A program made the position numbers and the translations under genes. Positions 27,068 through 36,000 of a DNA stretch of 64,000 nucleotides are shown piece by piece. Position 1 is the stretch's first letter. Each line of letters begins with the position of its first letter. Source of the DNA: Candidatus Villigracilis saccharophilus (GTDB lineage: Bacteria > Chloroflexota > Anaerolineae > Anaerolineales > Villigracilaceae); NCBI GenBank assembly GCA_016709305.1, contig JADJNA010000062.1, forward strand, positions 105,001 to 169,000. Direction: 5' to 3'. Below the pieces are notes generated by a model. That model saw nothing but the letters and a program-made list of their open reading frames with translations. It was not told where the DNA came from and did not search any database.

Positions 27068-28003
27068 ATGATAGAAACTCACGATCTGAGCAAGCAATTT
27101 CATGATTTTTTGGCGGTAGATGGGGTGGATCTTAATGTGCAGGCTGGGCAGATACTGGCTTTATTGGGTCAGAATGGCGCTGGGAAGACCACCACGGTGC
27201 GTATGTTGACCGCACTGCTGCAACCCTCGCGCGGGTGGGCGCGGGTGGCTGGCTTTGACGTAGTCAGGAACGGACATGATGTCCGCGCTTCGGTGGGTGT
27301 GCTGACTGAACAGCATGGTTTGTATATGCGTATGACAGCAGTTGAATACCTGGATTTTTTTGGGCAGGTATATAGTTTGTCGCCGCAGTTGCGTAAATCA
27401 CGAACCGATCATTTGCTTCAATATTTTGGGTTGAGCGAGGCATCACACCGCCGCATCGGTGAATACTCCAAAGGGATGCGCCAGAAACTCGCGCTGGCTC
27501 GCGCCATGATGCATGATCCTGGCGTCTTGCTGCTGGATGAACCTACTTCAGCAATGGACCCAGAGTCCGCGCGATTGGTGCGGGATGAGATTGCGCGTTT
27601 GAAGTCGTCGAAGCGTACCATAGTGATCTGTTCCCACAATCTTACAGAAGTTGAGATTCTTGCAGATCAGATCGCCATTATTTATCGCGGGCGGATTTTA
27701 TTACAGGGGACATTGGAAGAATTAAAGCGTAATGTGCTGGGCGCGCCGGAGTATGAGATCAAATTTTCTGAAGCGTGGGATTCGACTGGGTTTGAATTAC
27801 CGGAAGATGTGCAACTGCTCTCTCAAACAGCGACCAGTTTGAAAGTGAGGGTGCCGCGTCCGCAGGAGTCCAATCCTCTTATTTTGAGATCATTATCGGC
27901 AATGTCTGTGCCTGTAATGGCAATTCAAGAGGAACCGCGTACGCTTGAGCAGGTATATCTCAAAGTGATGGCGGATGCAAAAGGACGCGAGAATGTTCAA
28001 TAA
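27068..28003 (+). CDS. ABC transporter ATP-binding protein
   Basis: 311 residues. Walker A is GQNGAGKTTT near residue 38, the signature is YSKGMRQKLALARAM near 135, and Walker B with the D-loop is LLLDEPTSAMDPES near 155. The C-terminal extension after about 225 is typical of CcmA/DrrA/NatA-type exporters. It overlaps the permease gene by 11 bases. Substrate unknown. Confidence 0.92.
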   Translation: MIETHDLSKQFHDFLAVDGVDLNVQAGQILALLGQNGAGKTTTVRMLTALLQPSRGWARVAGFDVVRNGHDVRASVGVLTEQHGLYMRMTAVEYLDFFGQVYSLSPQLRKSRTDHLLQYFGLSEASHRRIGEYSKGMRQKLALARAMMHDPGVLLLDEPTSAMDPESARLVRDEIARLKSSKRTIVICSHNLTEVEILADQIAIIYRGRILLQGTLEELKRNVLGAPEYEIKFSEAWDSTGFELPEDVQLLSQTATSLKVRVPRPQESNPLILRSLSAMSVPVMAIQEEPRTLEQVYLKVMADAKGRENVQ

Positions 28004-29429
28004 ATTAAAACCTGTCTGGCTTGTTGCTGGGCGTGAACTAAAAGACCAATTCCGTGACTGGCGCGTCTTGACGCCGATGATCATCCTTGTTTTTTGTTTT
28101 CCCGTATTGATGAATGAGTTTGCCAAGCAGACAGTGGATTTTTTGAATCAATATAACGCGAATTTGATCCTCGAAAGACTTGTGCCATTTTCGATCATGA
28201 TCATTGGTTTTTTTCCGATCACGATTTCGTTGGTGGTAGCGTTGGAAGCGTTTGTGGGTGAGAAGGAACGCGGTACGATCGAGCCCATGCTGAGCGCCCC
28301 GTTGGATAATTGGCAATTGTATTTTGGTAAATTGTTGGTGGGTGTGGTTACACCGTTGGTGGCCAGTTACCTTTCCATCGCTTTCTATCTGGTTATGATT
28401 TCCCGCCAACAGCTTGTCATGCCCCCCTTCATTACCATGCTGCAATTGATCCTGTTGACCACGGCCCATGCGACTTTGATGGTCAGCGCGGCCATTGTGA
28501 TTTCCGTTCAGTCAACCTCCGTAAAGGCTGCGAATTTGCTGGCATCTTTCATTGTGATCCCCGTTGCGATCTTGATGCAAGGCGAGGCTGTGATGCTTTT
28601 TTGGGGAAACGACCAGGTACTTTGGCTTGCAATCGCTGGGGTGATGATCATTTCGCTGCTGCTGATCCGGGTGGGCATTGCTCATTTCCAACGCGAGTAT
28701 CTGCTTGGACGCGAGATAGATTCATTCAACCTGCGTTGGATGTGGCGCACATTTTGGACCGATTTTTTTGGCGGGGCGCGCTCTCTTGGTGAATGGTATC
28801 GGAACGTTTTGATGATTGCCCTGCGGCGCATCACGCCCGCGTTGCTGGCGGTTGCCTTGATCGCGGGTGTGAGCTTATGGATGGGCTACGATTGGATCAT
28901 GGTAAATATTCCTGCGGCGATTAGTAGAACGTCCCCGGAAAATCTTCAAAAATTGACCGACCGTGTTACAGAAATGCCAGATCTTTCAGGCTTTCAGGAA
29001 AATATCAATGCGCCGTTTCTGTTCATGAATAATACGCGCGCGGTCGCTTTGATATTTTTTGCGGGATTGTTTTCCTTTAGTGTGCTGGGGGTTTTGCTCT
29101 ACATGGTCAATATTGGGATCATTGGCGGCTTGTTCGCCTTGTTTCAGCTGCTTGGGATCCAGGCCTGGCCGATCTTTCTCGCGGGCGTTGTGCCGCATGG
29201 TGTCTTTGAAATTCCAGCGTTGATGATCGGCTGTGCTGTGGTGCTGTATATGGGGGTTTCCATTGTCACACCGCAAACTGGCAGATCCATGGGTGAGGTG
29301 ATCCTGGAATTACTCGCGGATTGGACGAAAATATTTATCGGGTTGGTCATGCCTTTATTGGCCATCGCCGCCATGATCGAGGCCTATATAACCCCTGCGC
29401 TTTTACAAAGCGTAATGAAGTCCTTGTAG
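27993..29429 (+). CDS. ABC-2 type permease fused to SpoIIM-like domain
   Basis: 478 residues from ATG 27993, inside the end of the ATPase gene. Residues 1-240 have the ABC-2 exporter pattern: GRELKDQFRDWRVLTPMI, EKERGTIEPMLSAPLDNW, then membrane segments. From about residue 290 the sequence changes to a second set of segments with FMNNTRAVALIFFAGL and PHGVFEIPALMIG, the pattern of the SpoIIM/DUF95 family. So a complete permease half and a SpoIIM half are joined in one frame with the ATPase beside it. The domain call for the second half is by motif. Confidence 0.78.
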   Translation: MFNKLKPVWLVAGRELKDQFRDWRVLTPMIILVFCFPVLMNEFAKQTVDFLNQYNANLILERLVPFSIMIIGFFPITISLVVALEAFVGEKERGTIEPMLSAPLDNWQLYFGKLLVGVVTPLVASYLSIAFYLVMISRQQLVMPPFITMLQLILLTTAHATLMVSAAIVISVQSTSVKAANLLASFIVIPVAILMQGEAVMLFWGNDQVLWLAIAGVMIISLLLIRVGIAHFQREYLLGREIDSFNLRWMWRTFWTDFFGGARSLGEWYRNVLMIALRRITPALLAVALIAGVSLWMGYDWIMVNIPAAISRTSPENLQKLTDRVTEMPDLSGFQENINAPFLFMNNTRAVALIFFAGLFSFSVLGVLLYMVNIGIIGGLFALFQLLGIQAWPIFLAGVVPHGVFEIPALMIGCAVVLYMGVSIVTPQTGRSMGEVILELLADWTKIFIGLVMPLLAIAAMIEAYITPALLQSVMKSL

Positions 29430-29454
29430 TAAAACTGGAATAAAAAAAAATAGC

Positions 29455-29958
29455 CTACCAGCCTGAAATATAAGGCTGCCACTCGCCATTCTCTGTGAGA
29501 TGCCGTCCAAAGATATATGCTGCATTTCCGGGTGGTTCTTTTGGAATATGCATCAGGCGCATGTGAGCCTCCTCCACTTTGCGACCACCTTTGTGGTGAT
29601 TACAGGCTGAGCAGGCAGCCACCAGATTTACCCACACATGCTGTCCGCCCAAATGACGCGGAATGACATGATCCACAGTTAAGTTAACATCGCGCCTTCC
29701 GCAATACTGACAGGTATAATTATCACGTCGGAATATTTCGCGACGCGTTAATTTGACGTGTGGCCGCGGCCGATGAACTTGGGTTTCCAGTCGAATGACA
29801 GAGGGGCGCGGCAATAATTGCGAAATTGTGCGGATGTGCCCGCGCCCGTTCAGGATCATATCGGCTTTGCCTGCAAGGATCAGGCCGATCGCACGCCGGG
29901 TTGAGCATACATGAATAGGCTCAAAATTAGCGTTGAGTACCAGTACAGGTTCCTGCAT
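29455..29958 (-). CDS. HNH endonuclease
   Basis: 167 residues from ATG 29958. The zinc ligands are CQYCG near residue 87 and CSACN near 121, and the HNH core is DHVIPRHLGGQHVWVNLVAAC. This is the widespread family that begins VLVLNANFEPIHVCSTRRA and is common near cellular genes rather than in restriction systems. The longer frame back to 30276 is not used, since it would overlap the epimerase gene on the other strand. Its function is unknown beyond probable DNA or RNA cleavage. Confidence 0.88.
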   Translation of the reverse strand: MQEPVLVLNANFEPIHVCSTRRAIGLILAGKADMILNGRGHIRTISQLLPRPSVIRLETQVHRPRPHVKLTRREIFRRDNYTCQYCGRRDVNLTVDHVIPRHLGGQHVWVNLVAACSACNHHKGGRKVEEAHMRLMHIPKEPPGNAAYIFGRHLTENGEWQPYISGW

Positions 29959-30031
29959 AGTGACTCTATAATCCGCATGATTATAATGCCACTTAATAGC
30001 ACTTCGGAAGACAGGACATAGGAGAAATTGC

Positions 30032-30933
30032 ATGAAAATATTGATCGCAGGCGGTTCAGGGTTTCTGGGCAGCGCACTGACCAACTCTCTTCTTGCCGAC
30101 GGCCACGAGGTTTTTATTCTTTCGCGCAATTCACGCATCTCAAGCGATGGTGTACAGTTCATAAAATGGGATGCCAAAACTACACAGGGTTGGGGGCAGC
30201 TCGTCAATGAAATGGATGTGATCGTGAATCTTGTTGGACGGACACTTGCCTCCTGGCCGTGGACTGCCTCAACCAAACGTGATTTTCATGATTCGCGCGT
30301 CCAGCCAGGCCTGGCGCTTGTTCAAGCGGTTCAGGAAGCGGATCACCGTCCGGGCATTTTTGTCCAAGTCTCAGGCATTAACCATTATGGACTACATGGC
30401 GGCCTGGCCGATGAGTCCACACCACCTGCTGATGATTTCCTTGCCCAGCTTACCGTGCAGTGGGAAGCCGCAACAAAGTCTGTTGAAGAATTGGAAGTGC
30501 GTCGGGTCATCGTTCGTTCTGCGCCTGTACTTGCCAAAGATGGTGGGCTGCTTTCATTGATGGCACTGCCCATCAAGCTGTTTGCCGGGGGACCGCTTGG
30601 TTCTGGTAAGCAAGCCATGCCGTGGATCCACATCGACGATTGGGTTGGGGGAGTACGATTCTTGATCGAAAACGAAAATATGCGCGGCGTGTATAATCTC
30701 ATTGCGCCTACGCCCACATCTAATGCAGAATTCAACCGCAGCCTTGCAAATGTGCTTCATCGTCCGTATTGGTTTCCCATGCCAGCTTTTGTGCTGCGGA
30801 TCTTTTTAGGGAAATGAGCGTCTTGATCGTGGAAGGTAGATTTGCCCAATCCAAGCGTTTGACTCAATCCGGGTACCAGTTCCAGTATGCCGCTGCGGGC
30901 GACGCGGTGTCAGATCTGTTCAAATTAAAATGA
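30032..30933 (+). CDS. TIGR01777-type NAD(P)-dependent epimerase, broken by a 1-base deletion
   Basis: 300 residues when one G is restored in the GGG run near 30810. The Rossmann motif is IAGGSGFLGS at the N-terminus, and the family motif MPWIHIDDWVGGVRFLI lies near residue 195. The frame ends early at FLGK; beyond the break, EMSVLIVEGRFAQSKR and SDLFKLK are the normal C-terminus, with a stop at 30931. The family (YfcH-like) has no firm substrate. The stop is followed at once by AAAGGAGG for the next gene. Confidence 0.85.
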
Positions 30934-30950
30934 AAGGAGGACAAAATCTC

Positions 30951-31618
30951 GTGAAGAAGTATATTCTGGGGTTAATACTTTTTCCTGTGCGTCTTCCGCA
31001 CAACAGCCCGTGGTAGTTTTGCCTGTTCTTCTTCCAACAGCTACCGCATATATTGACCCATCCTATCCCAGTGCGCAAGCAGAATTGGCTGCGCCGAATC
31101 AAGCAGCAAGTGGGATCGAAGTTCGCATGCAAAGTGCTTCAGTAGATGGCAAAAACGTGAACGCTGATGTGTGCTTCACCCTGCCGGATGCGTCAGATTG
31201 GGGTATCCAAACTGCGAGCTTGAATTACAGCGGATTGGTAGTACAGGAATTTGGAACAATGCTGGTGAGTTTGCAAGAGCCCTCAAATGGCAGCCTCGGA
31301 TTGCGCTGTGACACATTGACATTTATTGTCCCGCCTGACGCTGATCTGACCAACGCGTCTATCGTAATTGATGCCATCGCGGCAACACCGCGTGAAGGGG
31401 AGTATTGTTCGGTTTATATGCCTAAGATCCAGCAAGCCTTGCTGGATCGCGGTATTGGCATTTCTCTGGATTGTGTGGATGTCAATGGTGTCTTAGCCAT
31501 GCAGATCCTGAGCATTCCCGCGGATATGACGCAGGAGCAGGCTGAACAATTGGTTTATAGCGACGAATTCTTTGCCATAAGAGGTCCGTGGAGTTTTTCG
31601 TTCAATTTGTCGCAGTGA
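30951..31618 (+). CDS. Predicted lipoprotein of unknown function, broken by a 1-base deletion
   Basis: 222 residues from GTG 30951, 10 bases after AAAGGAGG. With one T restored in the run at 30979-30983 the N-terminus reads MKKYILGLILFSCASSAQQP, a lipoprotein signal with the Cys at position 13. The rest is soluble and rich in beta-strand character, with three cysteines around 107-150. No known domain is recognised. As written the start frame ends near 31010. It follows the epimerase gene closely. Confidence 0.7.
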
Positions 31619-31635
31619 AATTCTTGTTGTATAAT
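31607..31635 (+). promoter_or_regulatory. Promoter at the head of the tyrS leader
   Basis: TTGTCG at 31607-31612 and TATAAT at 31630-31635 are 17 bases apart, so transcription would begin about 130 bases before tyrS. Confidence 0.65.
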
Positions 31636-31714
31636 ACGCACATGCTCAGTACAAGCTTTTTTAAAAAATACTATTATTGCACCTGTCCATAAATATTTGC
31701 GATGGTGTGCTATG

Positions 31715-31745
31715 AACGCGCCCTCACTATCGCGGGCGCGTTTTT
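31715..31745 (+). terminator. Terminator hairpin between promoter and tyrS (attenuator or small RNA end)
   Basis: AACGCGCCC (31715-31723) pairs with GGGCGCGTT (31734-31742), followed by TTTT. It stands 26 bases before the tyrS start and about 75 bases after the expected transcription start. I find no T-box consensus, so the controlling signal is unknown. Confidence 0.7.
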
Positions 31746-31771
31746 GTTTGTCAATTTGAAGTGGAGATATT

Positions 31772-32983
31772 ATGAACATCGAAGAACAAGTTGAAATCTT
31801 AATGCAAGGAACAGAGTATGGGGATGAGGACCTCAAAAAAGCCATGACCGCTGAACTGCGATCGCGCCTGCTGCTCGCTGAAAAAGAGAACAGACCCCTG
31901 CGCGTGTATTGCGGATATGATCCCACTTCCACCGACCTGCACCTTGGTCACACCATTACCATGCGTAAACTTCGCCAGTTTCAGGATCTTGGGCACGAGG
32001 TGACTTTTCTGATCGGGAGTTACACCGCCCTGGTGGGCGACCCCTCCGATAAGAATAAAGCGCGTCCGATCCTGACCGAGGAGAAAGTCGCTGAAAATGC
32101 ATTGACCTACACCGAGCAGGCGTTCCGTGTACTTGACCGTGAAAAGACCAGGACCCGTTACAACGGAGAGTGGTTGTCAAAGCTTACCTTGGTCGATCTG
32201 ATCCGCCTCGGACAAAATTTTACGGTTCAGCAATTTTTGGCGCGTGATAATTTTTCCAATCGTTTGGATAAAGGCGAGCCGATCTATATCCATGAAACCT
32301 TTTACGCCTTGATGCAAGGTTATGATGCGGTTGCCATGGAAACGGATGTCCAGGTGGGTGGCACCGACCAACTATTCAATATCATTGTTGCTGGCCGCAA
32401 GTTACAGGAAGCGCTGGGCCAACGGCCTTTGGTTGGAATTATCACAGCTATTTTGCCTGGAACCGATGGCGTTCAAAGAATGTCAAAATCAACGGGAAAT
32501 ATTGTGCCGATCAACACCGGCGCGAATGATATGTTCGGGAAATTAATGTCTGTGCCTGATTCGGCCATGAGTTCATATATGCGCCTGGTCACACGCTGGA
32601 GCCCGCAGGAGATCGATCAGATCGAAAAGGATGTATCTTCGGGCGTGTTCCATCCGCGTGATGCAAAGATGAAAATGGCAAGCGAGATCACTTCGATTTT
32701 CTACGGCGAGATAGATGCTGTGTCCGCCCAGGAGAATTTCATCAAAACATTCCAGCAAAAGGAAATTCCCGACGAGATGCCTGAATATGATTTACAGGAA
32801 GGTCAAACTGTTGTGGATGTGATCCTGTCCGTGAAACTTGCAGAAAGTAAAAGCAAAGCCCGAGCCTTGATCGATCAAAAGGGTGTGCGGCTTGACGGCG
32901 AAGTATTAGAGCGTGGTGATTCGCTATTCCCACATGCTGGCGTTTTACAGGTTGGTAAAAGGAAATTTGTTCGCGTGAAGTGA
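31772..32983 (+). CDS. tyrS: Tyrosyl-tRNA synthetase
   Basis: 403 residues. The class I HIGH-like motif is DLHLGHTIT near residue 52 and the KMSKS-like motif is RMSKSTG near residue 236; an S4-type RNA-binding domain closes the protein (SKARALIDQKGVRLDG). It charges tRNA-Tyr. It carries its own promoter and a hairpin in its leader. Confidence 0.95.
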   Translation: MNIEEQVEILMQGTEYGDEDLKKAMTAELRSRLLLAEKENRPLRVYCGYDPTSTDLHLGHTITMRKLRQFQDLGHEVTFLIGSYTALVGDPSDKNKARPILTEEKVAENALTYTEQAFRVLDREKTRTRYNGEWLSKLTLVDLIRLGQNFTVQQFLARDNFSNRLDKGEPIYIHETFYALMQGYDAVAMETDVQVGGTDQLFNIIVAGRKLQEALGQRPLVGIITAILPGTDGVQRMSKSTGNIVPINTGANDMFGKLMSVPDSAMSSYMRLVTRWSPQEIDQIEKDVSSGVFHPRDAKMKMASEITSIFYGEIDAVSAQENFIKTFQQKEIPDEMPEYDLQEGQTVVDVILSVKLAESKSKARALIDQKGVRLDGEVLERGDSLFPHAGVLQVGKRKFVRVK

Positions 32984-32994
32984 GGATTGATCAT

Positions 32995-33029
32995 AAAAAG
33001 AAGGTGTAAAAAATTTACACCTTCTTTTT
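32995..33029. terminator. Bidirectional terminator between tyrS and the giant HD-GYP gene
   Basis: AAAAAGAAGGTGTAAA (32995-33010) and its exact complement at 33014-33029 form a 16-bp stem with a three-base loop and A/T tracts on both sides. Confidence 0.85.
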
Positions 33030-33033
33030 ATTT

Positions 33034-36000
33034 CTACTCTTTTTCAATTCTTTTTATAGGCTGGGTTTTTTGCATTTCTTGCAAGGCTTTGGCTTCCATC
33101 ATTTTCAGGAAGATTTCAACAATGTTGGGATCGAAATGCGTACCGGCTTGTTCGCGCAGATAATTTATTACCCTGGTATTTTCCCAAGCCTGCCGGTAGG
33201 GGCGGTCAGAGAGCAGGGCATCCCAAACGTCTACAACAGAAAAAATACGCGCAGGTAAAGGAATTTCTTCCCCTTTCAATTTTTGCGGGTAGCCGGTACC
33301 GTCCCACCATTCATGATGAGAATAAGGTATATCGAGAGATGGTCGTAGAAATGTAATGGGGTAGAGCAGATCAAACGCATATTGGGGATGTTTGCGCATT
33401 TCAACCCACTCTTCATCATTCAGAGGACCCTCTTTATGGAGGATTTCGTTCGGCACACCCATCTTACCAATATCGTGTAATAGCACGCCGCGGCGCAGAT
33501 GAACCAGGTCAGTTTTGGATATGCCGATGAAGCGTGCCAGGTCCATGGTCAGTTCAGTGACACGGTTAGTGTGCCCATGCGTTTCTTTATCCCTTAATTC
33601 CAGTGCTTTCGCCCATCCAGCTAGTGTCGTATCGTAGGCTTGAACAAGTTCCTGGTTGGATTTTTGCAGATTTTCGAATAGTTGTATGTTGTCGATTGCT
33701 GCTGTGGCGTGCAGGGCAAATGTTTGGGCAAGATCCGCTGAATTCTGATCGAATGCCGCAAACTTCAAACTTCCCAAAGCAAAGATGCCGATAATTTTAC
33801 CGTGTAATGTCAGCGGGATTCCAAGCCAGCCACGGACCATATCTGCGCCAGCCCATCTTTCATAACGTGCATCAACCAACGCGTCTTCAAGGATGAGCGG
33901 CATTTGTGTTTCCTTGATGATCGACACGATTTTGTTGCTTGAAGGGAATGTTCTGTTGAGCATTGCCTTGTTATTACTAAAACCTTGCGCAGCCACGATT
34001 TTTATATTTTCATCTTCTAACAGCATCATGGTTCCCTTGTCAAACGGGACTACTTGTTTCAGTGAGATCAGGATGGTTTCAAGAACTTCCTGCGGATTAA
34101 GCGATGATGTTATTGCTGTCGCGGCAATCCGAAGATTTTCTGCTTCCCGACGGCGCTTCCGCTCTACTTCAAGCAGCCGTGCGTTTTCCAAAGCTGTAGC
34201 TGCCTGATGTGCGAATGTTTGTGTGGTAATTGCATCGTTTTGACTGAATGCATTTGGTGTGCGGCTGTCTATTGTGATGTATCCGATCACTCTCCCACGC
34301 GCGGTCAAAGGGATACCCATCCATCCGCGCACATAATCCGCGTTGCCCCATTTTTCAAAGCGCGGGTCGATTTGACAATCTCCAATGATTAATGGCATGC
34401 CTGTTTTATTAATGATTTGACAAAGAATATTATCGGATGGAAAATTTTGCCCCAATGCTTTTTCCAGAGATGGGAGACCTTTTGCGGCTGTGATTCGAAG
34501 GTGATCTTCCTCAATTTCTAAAATAGAGGCGCTATCATATGGCGTGATTTTAAACAACCAGTCGAGGATCGCATTATGCAACGAGGGGAGATCAAGCAGA
34601 TTGGCAACCGTGGTGGTGGCGCGCATGACGGTTTCCGCTTCCAGCCGACGATGTAATTCCAGTTCGAACAAGCGGGCATTCTCAATCGCTATGGCGGCTT
34701 GTTGCGCAAGGCTGCTCAGGAAATCCAGGTCTGTAGTTTGAAATTCTTCGCCAAGCCCAGTTCGCCAAACTACCAATAAACCCGTAAGGTTTTCCTTCGA
34801 GAGAACTGGCACTCCCATAACGTGACCATAGGGGTCATCGTCAGTGCCTTGGATGGTAATGGCGCGTGGATCGCGGAAAGTATCATTTACGATTTCACCG
34901 AATTTTTGTAATGCAATATTACCCAGGATTCCTACGCCCAATTCAAGCGGATCATTCTTGATCTCTTCAGCATCATCTCCGATGGCAGAGATCGCGCGCA
35001 GAAGGGATCGCTCGGGTTCAAAAAGATATACTGCGCTGGTTTGACCCTTTAGTAATTGCCGGGCATAAGTAGCGATGCGCTCAAGCACGATATCAAGTTG
35101 AAGCGTGGCGGAGATATCACGGCCTACTTCCGCAATTGCGGTGGCTTCCTGAGCCCGTCGAGTGATTTCTTGGAATAGACGCACCGACTCTATTGAAATG
35201 GAGGCTTGGTGGGCAATGCTTACAAGAAAATTCAACTCCGACTTGTCAAATAAACCGTTGGATTTTAATCGCCATGCGTTAATTGCCCCAATGGAAATTC
35301 CATGTAGGATCAAAGGTGCTGACATCATGGTATCGTGTCTGGCATCATCTTCAGATGTGCCTGGTACTGTTATTTGGCGGGGGTCTTTACTAACATCGTC
35401 TATGATTTCGGGCTTTCCGGAAGAAATGATATTGCCAGTGATGCCTGCGCCGATCTTGATGGTGTGCGATATCATTTCATGCTGATACGCGCCTTGTGCC
35501 GAGACGATCTTAATGGTTTCGCCATCCTCCTGGAGTAAATAGAATGCGACCGTACTCGCGTTTAGCAGTAAAAGGGTTCGTTCAGCGATCTTATCCAGGG
35601 CCGGGATAATTTCCCGTGTGACGGCAATTTCATTGGCGATATTTGCGAGCGCTTCAATGATTTGAGAACGGCGGTTCTCCTTTTGGAATAAGCTGGCATT
35701 TTCCATGGCAACAGCGGCTTGATTGGCGAATGTCTGCGCGATGGAAGCATGTTCCTGGGTAAATATTCCAATTTTTGCGCTGTCTAAATTTATGAAGCCA
35801 ATCAATTTTCCCCGTGAAAATAAAGGAATTCCCATCCAACTGCGGATATATTCTGAACCACTCATCTTATAAAAGCGGTTATCACCTTGCACATCTGGAA
35901 TGATTATGGGCTGGCTTATCACCTCATACCCGCCCCATTTCTCAAATTCCGATAAGTTTTTTTGACCGATCAGCCCCTCTGATAATCCGCGTCCCGCTAC

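Noticed and set aside
31636..31771. T-box leader of tyrS
   Set aside because: No T-box sequence (TGGNACC type) or specifier structure could be found, so only a promoter and terminator are reported.
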